Shown here: positions 18,321-27,659 of the stretch, piece by piece
Numbering within the stretch: position 1 is the first letter of the stretch
Layout: each line of letters opens with the position of its first letter
Assembly: GCF_947251545.1 (NCBI RefSeq)
Contig: NZ_OX366362.1
Location: forward strand, 1,364,001-1,428,000
Length of the DNA stretch: 64,000 nt
Direction of reading: 5' to 3'
Source: Wolbachia endosymbiont (group A) of Anomoia purmunda
GTDB lineage: Bacteria > Pseudomonadota > Alphaproteobacteria > Rickettsiales > Anaplasmataceae
The notes under the pieces: model-generated
The model's database searches: none
Told to the model about the DNA's origin: nothing
The model's input: only the letters and a program-made list of their open reading frames with translations
Translations under genes and position numbers: made by a program

Positions 18321-19685
18321 ATGGCGCGTGAGGAAGATATAAACCAATTAGTAAAAAATGGATTTGATATTAACTCAAAAGATGCAAGTGGAATCACTCT
18401 CTTGCATAAGTTCACAAAAGAAGGCGATTTAGTTGGAGTAAAGTCATTACTAGAACACGAAGCTGATTTCAATGTCGTAGACAACGAAAATAGAAACCCT
18501 CTGCATTACGCCATTATGCATGGACACAAGAAAGTTGCTAAACTTTTTGTTAATCAGCTGACAATAAATTCCAAGGATAAAAACGGATTCACTCCACTGC
18601 ACCTTGCTGCACTACAAGATGACACGGAATTAATAGATTTTTTGATAACAAAAGGCGCAAAAATTAATGAAAAAGATGCCAAAGAGGGCTATACTCCTCT
18701 TCATATAGCTTCACTATACGGTTCTAAAAAAAGCGTCCAAATTTTAATTGATAGCGGAGCAAATCTCGAATGCGAAGATAACAATTTTCGTACTCCTTTG
18801 TTTTTAACCATTTATCAATGCACCGCACATTATGACAGCAGAGCAGAAATTATAGAATATCTGATAAAGAAAGGTGCAAATATAGAAGCCAAAGATGCAG
18901 AAAATAACACTACGCTTTTCCTAGCAGCGTATAACAACAAAATGCAAATAGTAAAGCTTATTGCAAAAAAACAGCAAGCAAGTAACGATAAAATTAAACT
19001 TAAAGAGTTTTTTTGCACAAAAAACAACCATGGTTTTGATGCGTTAGATTGCGCTATTGAGCATAATAATAGAAAAATGGTAACATTTCTTGTTTCAAAG
19101 GGAATAGAAGCAAACGATCAAGATTTTAATGGTAACGCTAGGCTGCATAAAGCTAGCCATAATGGTAACACTAAAACAGTTAAGCTCTTATTGAAGCTTA
19201 AGGTAAACGTTAATGCTGTTACTAAATGTAACAGAACTCCCTTGCTACTCGCAGTTAAAAAAGGCCATACACAAATTGTGAAAATGTTATTGGAAGTTAG
19301 AGCCAATATGAACATTTGTGAGCAACAAGGTTTTGCACCTCTACATCTTGCTGTTCAAAAGGATTATTTTGATATAGCTCAGTTGTTAACAGAAAAAGGT
19401 GCAGACCTTAACATTAAGTGCAATAACGGTCATACCGCAATAGATATGTTCATTAGCAAGGCTCATAGCAAAAAAAATATCGAAGAAAATTACAAAAAAT
19501 TTTGTAGATTTTTGATGCTTTACCTGAAAGAGCTACATAGTAAACACAAAGCCTGTTGTATACTTTCAACCCTAGCTCTAAGCTTAACAATTATAGGCTT
19601 ACCATTTATTTTCAAGCCTATTATTAAATACAGAGAAAGAAGTAAAATATATAAAAAAATTAGGGCTATGCTGGTCTACATTTAA
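18321..19685 (+). CDS. Ankyrin-repeat protein with C-terminal membrane segment
   Basis: The 454 residues hold about ten to eleven ankyrin repeats from the N-terminus to residue ~385. Clear units include GFTPLHLAALQDDTELIDFL, GYTPLHIASLYGSKKSVQIL, NRTPLLLAVKKGHTQIVKML and GFAPLHLAVQKDYFDIAQLL. A hydrophobic helix follows at about 412-433 (CCILSTLALSLTIIGLPFIF), flanked by basic residues, so the repeats probably sit on a membrane. The ATG at 18321 is the first in frame. It lies alone between repeat-rich DNA and the secretin gene. The target is unknown. Confidence 0.88.
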   Translation: MAREEDINQLVKNGFDINSKDASGITLLHKFTKEGDLVGVKSLLEHEADFNVVDNENRNPLHYAIMHGHKKVAKLFVNQLTINSKDKNGFTPLHLAALQDDTELIDFLITKGAKINEKDAKEGYTPLHIASLYGSKKSVQILIDSGANLECEDNNFRTPLFLTIYQCTAHYDSRAEIIEYLIKKGANIEAKDAENNTTLFLAAYNNKMQIVKLIAKKQQASNDKIKLKEFFCTKNNHGFDALDCAIEHNNRKMVTFLVSKGIEANDQDFNGNARLHKASHNGNTKTVKLLLKLKVNVNAVTKCNRTPLLLAVKKGHTQIVKMLLEVRANMNICEQQGFAPLHLAVQKDYFDIAQLLTEKGADLNIKCNNGHTAIDMFISKAHSKKNIEENYKKFCRFLMLYLKELHSKHKACCILSTLALSLTIIGLPFIFKPIIKYRERSKIYKKIRAMLVYI

Positions 19686-19818
19686 GTACAAGAAGAGTAT
19701 ACAAAAAATACATAGCCAAAGCTAATACACGACAATTATCTGCTCGATGAAAATGAGATTAAATACATTTTTAATATTTTTATAGAAATCTATTAGTATA
19801 GATCTATACGCTGTTCTA

Positions 19819-21324
19819 ATGGCTATTTTTAAATGCTTAATACTCCTCTTCATTATTTCTTGCACACACCTGCCTACTAAGCAACATCTCACTAATATAG
19901 ACAACGAAGATCATCATGATATAGGTAGGCACGATTATTCGTTGCAACAATATAACACCTCTTTGGAAAGTAATGAATCGGCAATACCAGAAATTATGCC
20001 TTTACCAATAGAGTTTCCCGATCTCACAATCAGTAATCAGCTTATTTCTATTAATGTTAGTGAAGAAGTATCAGTAAAAGATTTGCTGATTGAGATAGGA
20101 AAACTTTCTGACGTTAACTTGGATATGGACCCAAAAATATCAGGTAATATTATTTTAAAGCTAAAAGATAAGGATATAAATGAAGTAATTCAGAGTATAG
20201 CAAATAGCGCCAAACTGCGTTACTCAACAAGTAATGGTGTAATTAGAATTGAGCAGGACTTGCCATACGCGCAAAATTATTACGTAGACTTCATCAATAT
20301 TCAACATTCTGCTCAAAGCAGTTTCGTCATTAGTAACAATATTACTAACAGTGATGGAAGTAACGTTGATAGGGACTATAACAATGTTATGAAGTCTCAA
20401 TACAGTAGTGACTTATGGAATTCATTAGAAAAAGGCTTGAATGCAATAATGGATGTTAACGGGGTGGATGATGGCGAATTCCTTTCATCCAACAGAGAAG
20501 CTGGTGTTATTATTTTGAATGCTAGAAAAGATATCCACAAAGCTGTTGAAGAATATGTTAATAAGGTTAAGAAGTTAGCGTCTTCTCAAGTAATGATAGA
20601 GGCAAAAATAGTTGAAGTTGTGCTAGATGACAAATACCTTTCTGGTATGAACTTAAATGACTTACACGATGGAACTAAGTCTATAGTAAATCAAGATAAC
20701 TCCATTATTAACCTAGCAATGAACTTTGGTGCGGATGATCTAGGAGATTTAGTAAAAAATTTAGACAAATTTGGCACTTCAACTGTAATTTCAAGCCCTA
20801 GAGTACATGCTATAAATAATCAGCAAGCGATGATTTCATTTACTAAAAACCATATTTATTTTACTTCCGATATACAAAAAGATATTAGAAATTCTAACCA
20901 GACCTTAATTACCAAGATGAATAGCGTCCCAATAGGTGTTGTGCTAATAATCCAACCAAGCATTAACATTGATACTAGTGAAATATTCATGGATATACAT
21001 CCAACTTTATCAAGAATTAACGGCTACGTTAAAGATCCAGATATAGAGTATGTTGCACAGCAGAGTAAAATGAAATTAAATAGCGACATTCCAATTGTTG
21101 AAATCAGAGAAATGAACTCTATGTTAAAAATTAAGAGCGGTGAAATTATGGTAATCGGGGGGCTTATAGAACATAGAGAAGATAAGCAAAGCTTATTGCA
21201 CCAGAAGTCAAAAAGGCTAGCGAATAATATTAGAACAGTAGAAACTGTCATTTTTTTAAAAGCAACAATCGTACCAACATTTGGTTTGTTAGATAGAAAA
21301 GATAAGAATTTATATATATATTAA
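19819..21324 (+). CDS. Secretin-family outer-membrane lipoprotein (type II/IV pilus secretion-like)
   Basis: A 501-residue protein with a lipoprotein signal (LLFIISC at residues 10-16, Cys16 the lipidation site). The N-terminal secretin domain is seen at VSVKDLLIEIGKLSDVNLDM and a ring-forming domain near ASSQVMIEAKIVEVVLDDKY. The C-terminal secretin gate is typical: STVISSPRVHAINNQQAMI, VPIGVVLIIQPSINIDTSEI and MLKIKSGEIMVIGGLIEHRE. Secretins form large outer-membrane pores. No other type II or type IV pilus genes lie in the window, so it may work with dispersed components. Confidence 0.88.
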   Translation: MAIFKCLILLFIISCTHLPTKQHLTNIDNEDHHDIGRHDYSLQQYNTSLESNESAIPEIMPLPIEFPDLTISNQLISINVSEEVSVKDLLIEIGKLSDVNLDMDPKISGNIILKLKDKDINEVIQSIANSAKLRYSTSNGVIRIEQDLPYAQNYYVDFINIQHSAQSSFVISNNITNSDGSNVDRDYNNVMKSQYSSDLWNSLEKGLNAIMDVNGVDDGEFLSSNREAGVIILNARKDIHKAVEEYVNKVKKLASSQVMIEAKIVEVVLDDKYLSGMNLNDLHDGTKSIVNQDNSIINLAMNFGADDLGDLVKNLDKFGTSTVISSPRVHAINNQQAMISFTKNHIYFTSDIQKDIRNSNQTLITKMNSVPIGVVLIIQPSINIDTSEIFMDIHPTLSRINGYVKDPDIEYVAQQSKMKLNSDIPIVEIREMNSMLKIKSGEIMVIGGLIEHREDKQSLLHQKSKRLANNIRTVETVIFLKATIVPTFGLLDRKDKNLYIY

Positions 21325-21326
21325 AT

Positions 21327-21686
21327 GTATCCGTTCAGCAGAGTAGCAAAATAGGTAGACAAGATAAACCAAAAAATCAAGAAAAAGTGAGTTTACAACA
21401 AATGGTGTCATGCAAGTAGCTGACACATAACTGTACGAACATTTGTTTGCGAAGAAATGTTATAGCAGGTTTTGCCTTAAACACAAAGGTGTCATTCCAG
21501 TGCCCAGACACTGGAATCCAGAAAACTTAACTTTAAATGAGCATACCAGGTGAATGTACAATAAGAACTGGATCCCAGTGTCAAGCACTGGGATGACATC
21601 CTCCCTAGTGGATTCAAATCACAATGTTCGTAGAGTAAGCACTGACCACTTTTGCTTCAATATTTGCGATGCCCCTGAACAGATAC
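21327..21686. repeat. 360-bp MITE-like element, relative of 2059-2322
   Basis: Ends gtatccgttcag (21327) and ctgaacagatac (21675) match those at 2059-2322. Both elements also share gagtttacaacaaatggtgtcat near the left end and hold inverted palindromic units inside (about 21490-21520 and 21570-21597). The region is otherwise empty of genes. Confidence 0.75.
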
Positions 21687-21699
21687 TATTAAATCATTA

Positions 21700-22659
21700 C
21701 TAAAAATTAAATATCAAACCAACTTCAATATTGTGAGTAGATATGTCATCTGCAACAGGTATCGGAATGCTAAAGTAACGATAGCCGAGAAAGGTTTTGA
21801 TTTCTGGGATTATTGAATAATTAACACCAAGTTTTATTTGATAAGCAAACCAAGGAACATTGAGTGGCATTGAATTTTGGGGTGACCCATTAATCCTTTT
21901 TAATCTAAAAACTGTTGGCCCTATACCAAGACCGATGTACGGAGCAAATTGTGTATCCTGAACGCTGGGATTATAATAAAAGTTTAACAAAAACGCAAAT
22001 ATACTTGCTGATTTATCAAATACCGGAGGAGAATTACTATTTTCAATATTGACTATAGAATACATGGTTTCAAAATCAACTCGGCCATTTTCTCCAGCAT
22101 AGTAACCTAAAGATATGCTGTTAAGCCACTGGAAATCAATTTTACCATCAAATTGCTGTATACTTTTAATTTCATTTGCCACTATATTTTTTATTATAAA
22201 ACCATAATGACTTTCAACTAAAGTTAGGACTCTCTCCCCTATTGCCTTTATACCCTTTACAAATGTTTCTGAATTATCATGGTATACCTTACCACCGTTA
22301 GCGCTAACATAAAAATCAAGTTTTTTTGATTTTTCTTTTGTAGGCTCAGCTTGATCTGCAATACGTGACCACATATTTTTCTGATCAGCTACTTGGAGAA
22401 TAGAAGGTTGTTCAATAGGACTACTTTCAAGTTCTTGATATTTTAAATCATTTATTAGTATTTCTTTTTCAGTAATCTCTTCAGAACGTATTATACTTTC
22501 ATTATTGTCTGTTTCTAATCTTAAGGGTTGTGCTTCAATAATTTGCTCAATGTGTGTATTATTACTAATATAAGTAATAAAAAAATAGACACATGGAATG
22601 AAAATCAAAAATAAAGTAATAGATATTTTAGTTATAACAAATGAACCCATAATTATCAT
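21700..22659 (-). CDS. Outer-membrane beta-barrel protein, surface-antigen-like
   Basis: A 319-residue protein. Residues 9-31 are a hydrophobic anchor or uncleaved signal (ITLFLIFIPCVYFFI), followed by an acidic linker to about residue 115. The rest has alternating strands: FYVSANGGKVYHD, FAPYIGLGIGPTVFRL, WFAYQIKLGVNYSI and TFLGYRYFSIPI. It ends NIEVGLIFNF, with the terminal aromatic residue that marks barrel proteins. This resembles the OMP_b-brl/P44 group of Rickettsiales surface antigens, though the barrel is short and the N-terminal linker is unusual. It follows mtaB by 46 bp on the same strand. Confidence 0.7.
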   Translation of the reverse strand: MIIMGSFVITKISITLFLIFIPCVYFFITYISNNTHIEQIIEAQPLRLETDNNESIIRSEEITEKEILINDLKYQELESSPIEQPSILQVADQKNMWSRIADQAEPTKEKSKKLDFYVSANGGKVYHDNSETFVKGIKAIGERVLTLVESHYGFIIKNIVANEIKSIQQFDGKIDFQWLNSISLGYYAGENGRVDFETMYSIVNIENSNSPPVFDKSASIFAFLLNFYYNPSVQDTQFAPYIGLGIGPTVFRLKRINGSPQNSMPLNVPWFAYQIKLGVNYSIIPEIKTFLGYRYFSIPIPVADDISTHNIEVGLIFNF

Positions 22660-22705
22660 TTATAGTATAACTACTATATCATATATTTCTTTAATGTACA
22701 AAAAA

Positions 22706-23932
22706 TTAAGGTAAGATACTTCCAATTAGATAATTATTTTCCACTCCTTTAACATTAACTTTCACAATACTCTTGGCTTGAGCTTTTGATTCAAGCTTTA
22801 CTAATGCAAAATTTTCTGTTCTACCGACATTATTTTGCTCAACCAGAACACTTTGTTCAGTGCCTATCAAAGATTGATAAAAGCTATTCATCATTTCTCT
22901 ATTCATTTCTCTTAAATTTTTTACTCGTTCTTTACGCACATTCTCTGGTACTTGTGGCATCCGTGCAGCAGGTGTATTCTTCCGCTCTGAATATGGAAAA
23001 GCATGTAGGTAAACTATATTTGTTTTTTTCAGTAAATCAACTGTATCCTGAAACATTTCATCAGTTTCTGTTGGAAATCCAGCAATAATATCAGCGCCAA
23101 ATGCTATATTAGGCCTCAAGCTCTTCATTTTATGACAAAATTCTATCACTTGTTCTCTGTTGTGACGACGCTTCATTCTCTTTAGTATTAAATTATTACC
23201 AGATTGTAGACTCAAATGTAAATGAGGCATAAGTCTTGACTCATTAGCTATTAAATCCATTAATTCGTCGTCAACTTCAGCAACATCGATAGAGGAAAGT
23301 CTTAGCCTCTTCAACTCTGGTATATCTTTTAAAACTCTCCTAATCATTGAACCAAGTGATGGCTTACCCAACAAATCTGTACCAAAGTCAGTAATATCAA
23401 CCCCTGTAAACACTACTTCTTGATATCCATTTTCTACAAAGATCCTGATTTGCTCTATAATACTGTTTATTGGCACAGATCGATTATTCCCTCTTGCCTC
23501 AGTAATTGAACAAAATGTGCAGCTATGATTACAACCATTTTGAATTTCAATAAATGCCCTTGACTTATCTTCAAATCCATTAATTAGAACAGGTTCTACT
23601 TGGTTATCACTGACTAAGATTTTATTGTCATTTAGTAAGTAATTTTCAGCTTTTAGCTTATCTTGATTACCGAGCACTTTACTTACACCAGGGATGCTAC
23701 TGTAAACTTCTGGATCCAACTGAACAGCACAACCAACTACGATAATTTCTTTATTTGGATCATTTTTGTAAATCTTACGTATCTTTTGCTTTACCTGACG
23801 TTCTGCTTCGTTTGTCACTGCACAGCTATGCACCACAATAACATTTTCTCTCTTTGCTTTTTTTAATGCTTCTTTGATTAACTCACTCTCGTAAAAATTT
23901 AGACGACAACCAAATGTTATCACTTCATTCAT
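22706..23932 (-). CDS. mtaB: tRNA t6A37 methylthiotransferase MtaB
   Basis: This radical-SAM enzyme adds a methylthio group to N6-threonylcarbamoyladenosine at position 37 of ANN-decoding tRNAs. The 408 residues show the N-terminal domain with three cysteines (FGCRLNFYE, VHSCAVT, VVGCAVQ) for the first 4Fe-4S cluster. The radical-SAM CNHSCTFCSITEARGNNRS motif (near residue 134) binds the second. FGADIIAGFPTETDEMF and a C-terminal TRAM region (VLVEQNNVGRTENF) follow. The length fits the family. Confidence 0.93.
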   Translation of the reverse strand: MNEVITFGCRLNFYESELIKEALKKAKRENVIVVHSCAVTNEAERQVKQKIRKIYKNDPNKEIIVVGCAVQLDPEVYSSIPGVSKVLGNQDKLKAENYLLNDNKILVSDNQVEPVLINGFEDKSRAFIEIQNGCNHSCTFCSITEARGNNRSVPINSIIEQIRIFVENGYQEVVFTGVDITDFGTDLLGKPSLGSMIRRVLKDIPELKRLRLSSIDVAEVDDELMDLIANESRLMPHLHLSLQSGNNLILKRMKRRHNREQVIEFCHKMKSLRPNIAFGADIIAGFPTETDEMFQDTVDLLKKTNIVYLHAFPYSERKNTPAARMPQVPENVRKERVKNLREMNREMMNSFYQSLIGTEQSVLVEQNNVGRTENFALVKLESKAQAKSIVKVNVKGVENNYLIGSILP

Positions 23933-24098
23933 GTTAGTATTTTTTGCTTTAATAGACCTAAATTATATCAAATATCCAAGCAAAGTCTCTTGCATGACTA
24001 TTTTTTTTGTAAATAAATGCTATGCAAGCAGCAGACACTGGGATCTCAACAATTTTCACTCAGACACAGTATCACTCCTTCCTTTGCTTATTATCAAC

Positions 24099-24203
24099 TA
24101 TGTTTTAAAAGAAGGGGCACCAGGGTATTGTCATTTTCCAGAGTATACACCTGAATATTTTAAGCAACTTACTGCAGAACAACTAATTACCAAGGTAGTA
24201 AAA
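24099..24203 (+). pseudogene. Fragment of phage terminase large subunit (GpA-like)
   Basis: The frame reads EGAPGYCHFPEYTPEYFKQL followed by TAEQLITKVV. This resembles the C-terminal nuclease region of GpA-type terminases (PGYxHFP...YFxQLTAE), the enzyme that packages phage DNA. Only about 35 codons remain, and IS982 interrupts directly at 24203. The sequence beyond the IS is repeat, not terminase. It is probably another scrap of a WO-type prophage. Confidence 0.65.
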
Positions 24204-25160
24204 ACGCGAATTCTGGATTAAAGGAGAATAGAAAAGGCAGAAAACAGGGTAAACTCAGCAGTTATAAAAAAATAGATGAGGTTACCCATGGAAGATATAA
24301 CAAAACTGTTTTGTTTGGTCGATGATTTTTGCAGAGATATAGAGAAAAATTTTGCAGGTAAACTACTGCCAAATGGTAAAAAACCCACAAGAACAACGGA
24401 AATTGAGCACTCCGAAATCATGACAATAATCCTGCTATATCAACAATCTCCGTGTAAAAATTTCAAAACTTTCTATCTACATTACCTAACGTTGCTCTAC
24501 AAATCAGAGTTTCCAAAGTTGCCTTCATATACCAGGTTTGTTGCTCTAAAGCCTAGGTTTTTGTGGCATTTAGCAATGTTGTTGCATTGGCTTTGTGGAC
24601 AGTCAGAAAACACTGGAATTTCATATATAGACACAACTCCCATTGCAGTTTGTCATGCAAAAAGAATATCCAAAAACAAAGTTTTTGCTGGAATTGCAAA
24701 ATTAAGCAAGAGTACTTACGGCTGGTTTTTTGGTTTCAAATTACATATGGTAATCAATGAAAATGGTGAAATTCATGCACTTACGCTAACAAAAGGCAAT
24801 GTTGATACCTGTGCCAAATCTGACGGAAAAATTAACCGGCCTTTTGTTTGGTGACAAAGGTTATATTGCAAAAGAGCTTTTTCAGAAGCTGTTTGACCGA
24901 GGTTTGAAACTTGTTACCAAGGTGAAAAAAGGTATGAAAAATGCATTAATTTCGCTAAATGAGAAGATTTTACTGAGAAAAAGGTCTATCATTGAGACTG
25001 TTTTTGGTTACCTAAAAAATAGACTAGAAATTGAACACACTCGCCATAGATCCCCTGTTAATTTTTTGGTTCATATCTTTTCTACTCTCATTTCCTATTC
25101 CATCAAATCCAAAAAGCCTTCTATTTCCTATACTTTCTTCCTTAATCCAGAATTCGCGTT
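24203..25160 (+). mobile_element. IS982-family insertion sequence (degenerate)
   Basis: Inverted ends aacgcgaattctggattaa (24203) and ttaatccagaattcgcgtt (to 25160) bound about 958 bp with one transposase reading frame broken in the middle. The terminase remnant lies directly left and a repeat block right, with no obvious target duplication. Confidence 0.85.
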
Positions 25161-25194
25161 ACTACGGGGTTTCTTTGCCTTTTTTCCTGCTTAG
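24276..25194 (+). pseudogene. IS982-family transposase, frameshifted
   Basis: The N-terminal part (probably from ATG 24288) reads MEDITKLFCLVDDFCRDIEK. It continues through TEIEHSEIMTIILLYQQSPC and GISYIDTTPIAVCHAKRI, where D in SYIDTT is the likely first catalytic residue. After LTLTKGNVDT (about 24811) the frame is lost. The C-terminal part resumes in another frame as PVPNLTEKLTGLLFGDKGYI, with the second D in GDKGY, and continues to SIIETVFGYLKNRLEIEHTR. The break looks like a small deletion at the junction, so the element is probably immobile unless rescued by frameshifting. Confidence 0.85.
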
Positions 25195-25598
25195 TAAATT
25201 TCTTAAACACTTGCGGTGTAGGTTAGTTGCAAGTTAAAAGCAGCTAAATCGCTCTTAATCAAGCGTTTTAGAATAAAAAAAACGCCGATATTTTAGTACA
25301 TAGTAAATAGCCAACCACCACGGGGTTTCTTTTGCCTTTTTTTTCGTTTGGTAAATTTCTTAAATATTTATGGCTAAACGACAACCGTCATCCCGCTACT
25401 TGTTAGCGGCTAAGGGATACCGCGAATGAATCGCGGTATGACATAGGACTGCTGTCATTCCAGTGCTCCTTTTTTTGTCATCCCAGTGCTTGAAACTGGA
25501 ATCCAGCCTTTATTATGCAGCCACTTGGTTGAAATTAAGTTTTCTGGATCCAAGTGTCAGCTACTTGGATGACACCATTCTTTTTTCTGGATCCCAAT
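25161..25598. repeat. Repeat block between IS982 and the IS5 remnant
   Basis: About 25165-25385 is an inverted copy of 17745-17945 (shared aaatttcttaaa and aacgcc..tattttagtac-like parts). At 25388-25443 lies the cgtcatcccgctacttgttag-type palindromic repeat, and at 25450-25590 two further palindromic units (tcatcccagtgcttgaaact and tccaagtgtcagctacttgg). There is no gene. Confidence 0.7.
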
Positions 25599-25925
25599 GG
25601 GCTTTGTTGCATAGCACCTTGTATTGGATAGATCAGGAAAAACTTATGTAGCCATTTCAAACTTAGGCACGCCTATTTCGATAAATTTATTCAGCAAATA
25701 ACACTTGAGTAGCAGTTCCTTCCCACGATTAATTTCAGATTTGTTCCGAAAATTAAACCTGAATGTTTGTTTCAGTTGCGAGAAAAAACTTTCTACATAA
25801 GATCTTTTTCCGTAGTTTGTTTGCTTTTTCCACCTCTTCATTCCATCTTCGCTGTATGACTTTATTAGTCTAATTGCAGCTTTTAGTTGGTAATACCATA
25901 ATGGAAATTTATCATTCATTTTAGA
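25599..25925 (-). pseudogene. C-terminal remnant of an IS5-family transposase
   Basis: The minus strand encodes WYYQLKAAIRLIKSYSEDGM, then YGKRSYVESFFSQLKQTFRF and RGKELLLKCYLLNKFIEIGV, typical of the last ~90 residues of Wolbachia IS5-family transposases (the E in YVESFFSQ would be the third catalytic residue). The element end gggctttgttgca at 25599 is preserved, but the other two-thirds is missing. The remnant stops near 25925, shortly before IS4 copy 3. Confidence 0.75.
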
Positions 25926-25989
25926 AACTACTATAGTAGCGGAATGACGATTTTTCAAATTGTCGGTAAATCTAAGTCAGTTTAGCTAT

Positions 25990-27300
25990 CATACGCGTCA
26001 AGTTAAGGAAAAGTGTAAGTAAAATTGATAGAGTGAAGGAAAAGAATAAGGTATAAGTTCTTCTTGGATATGTGAATGAGAGAACTTACAATGGACAGAA
26101 TAGCTTGCTTATCAAAAGACCTCAATGAATTCTTTAATGAAAAAGCAGACGAAATATCAATTGCAGTAGGTTTTATAAAAAGAAAGAGAAAACTTAATGG
26201 CTCATCATTCATAAAAGCTATGGTTTTTGGTAACATAGGAGTTGATGATTGCAGCATAGAAACAATGTGCCAATTGCTAAATGAAGACTCGATAGAAATT
26301 ACAAAACAGGGTTTGGATTATATTAGCCTGCCCAGTAGCATGGAAGATATGTACAAAGGATATGGGAGTAGCTATAGAGATTGTGAGAGTAATACCAAAT
26401 CAGGAATAAAGCTGCAGTTAGTCTTTGATTACCTGAACCAAGCGCTAGATAAGTTAAATTTAATAGAAGGAATAAGGTCGGATCAAGGTTATAGGGATTA
26501 TCTGAACGGTTTATCAGCCAATGATTTGCTAATATTTGATTTGTGCTACTTTGTGCCTAGTTCTTTTAAACAGATTGATGAAGCAGGTGCATATTTTGTT
26601 AGTCGTTATAAGTCTGATACCAATATATATGATATAGAAACAAATCAAAAAATAGAGTTGTTGGAATGTTTAGAAGGTCAATCCCTTCTAGAGATGGAAG
26701 TGCTATTAGGAAAAGAAGTAAAAATTAAAGTGAGAATTATATGTCAAAAATTAACTGAAGAACAGTCTATAATTAGAAGAAGAAGGGCTAATAAGTTAGC
26801 AAAATCACATGGATATACATCTTCTCAAAAGAATCAAAAATTGCTGGATTGGTCGATATTCATAACTAACGTTCCAGAGAGTAAAATCAGCGCTGAACAA
26901 GTATTAACAGTTTACAGGGTAAGATGGCAGATTGAATTATTATTTAAATTGTATAAGAGTCACATCAGGCTTGACGAACTTAAAGGAAAACCATACAGAG
27001 TATTATGTGAACTATACGCTAAATTGTGCGCAATTCTTATATTTCATGGAATAGTTGGTTGTATAAAACTGAAAGAGAATACAGAGCTGAGTTTAACAAA
27101 GGCATTCATTGAATTAAAAAGAAGGATTAGGGAGTTGTTTTTAGCGTTAAGCAGTAAAATTAATAATTTGAGAATTTTCCTGAAAAAACTTACCACAGAC
27201 TGGTCACAATTTTCTGTGAAAGATAGATATAGAAAAACTAGAGTATCCACCTTAAGTTCATTGAATTTTCTTACCCTTGCTTCTTAACTTGACGCGTATG
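25990..27300 (+). mobile_element. IS4-family insertion sequence, copy 3 (internally deleted)
   Basis: A 1311-bp element with the catacgcgtcaagttaag inverted ends. It carries the same 135-bp internal deletion as copy 1. It also differs from the others by small three-base changes, such as an extra aga in an AGA run near 26775. The left flank is ttagctat and the right flank cttaggta; they are not a duplication. Confidence 0.9.
26076..27287 (+). pseudogene. IS4-family DDE transposase, copy 3 (first catalytic Asp deleted)
   Basis: The 403 residues start MRELTMDRIACLSKDLNEFF. After TKQGLD they jump directly to YISLPSSMED, so the 45 residues ending in LLDSS are gone, with the likely first Asp of the DDE triad. 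The second D (IFDLCYF) and the YRVRWQIELLFKLYK signature with E and K are present. It ends normally with LNFLTLAS. The frame is preserved, so a protein is made, but catalysis is not expected. It might compete with or inhibit the intact enzyme. Confidence 0.85.
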
Positions 27301-27449
27301 CTTAGGTATACAGTCCCAAAGTGTGATGGTATGGATTTAGTATAAATAATTCAGGATACTTGTGTCCACTGGTTACATATAAATGTGTAACCATAATTCC
27401 TCCCGATGGTAACTTCTTATATATCATACCATCACACTTTGGACCTAAG
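27301..27449. repeat. 149-bp inverted-repeat element (MITE-like), abutting IS4 copy 3
   Basis: The outer arms cttaggt (27301) and acctaag (27443) and inner arms ccaaagtgtgatggtat (27316) and ataccatcacactttgg (27426) pair as 24 bp, interrupted on the left by 8 extra bases. A nested hairpin ggttaca/tgtaacc sits in the middle (27371-27392). No coding sequence is present. The 27450-27610 stretch to the ssrA promoter shows nothing else. Confidence 0.65.
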
Positions 27450-27618
27450 CACTCCGTTTAACAAGCTAGAACTGCTATATTTGAATACATAGAAATTTTT
27501 ACAATAAACAGCGTAAGCATTCTGCTATTAATTATTGCATTCCTGAACATTTTATTCTTTTTGTAAAAAATTTTCTTAACTTTCTCTCCTCTTTTTCTGG
27601 GTAAGGTCACATAATATC

Positions 27619-27647
27619 TTGACATTTATTTAATGTTGCTATATAAT
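27619..27647 (+). promoter_or_regulatory. Perfect sigma-70-type promoter for ssrA
   Basis: The hexamers TTGACA (27619-27624) and TATAAT (27642-27647) are separated by exactly 17 bp. This is the full consensus and rare in this A/T-rich genome. Transcription would begin near 27654, just before the acceptor part of ssrA, as expected for an abundant RNA. Confidence 0.85.
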
Positions 27648-27659
27648 AGTTATGTACAT

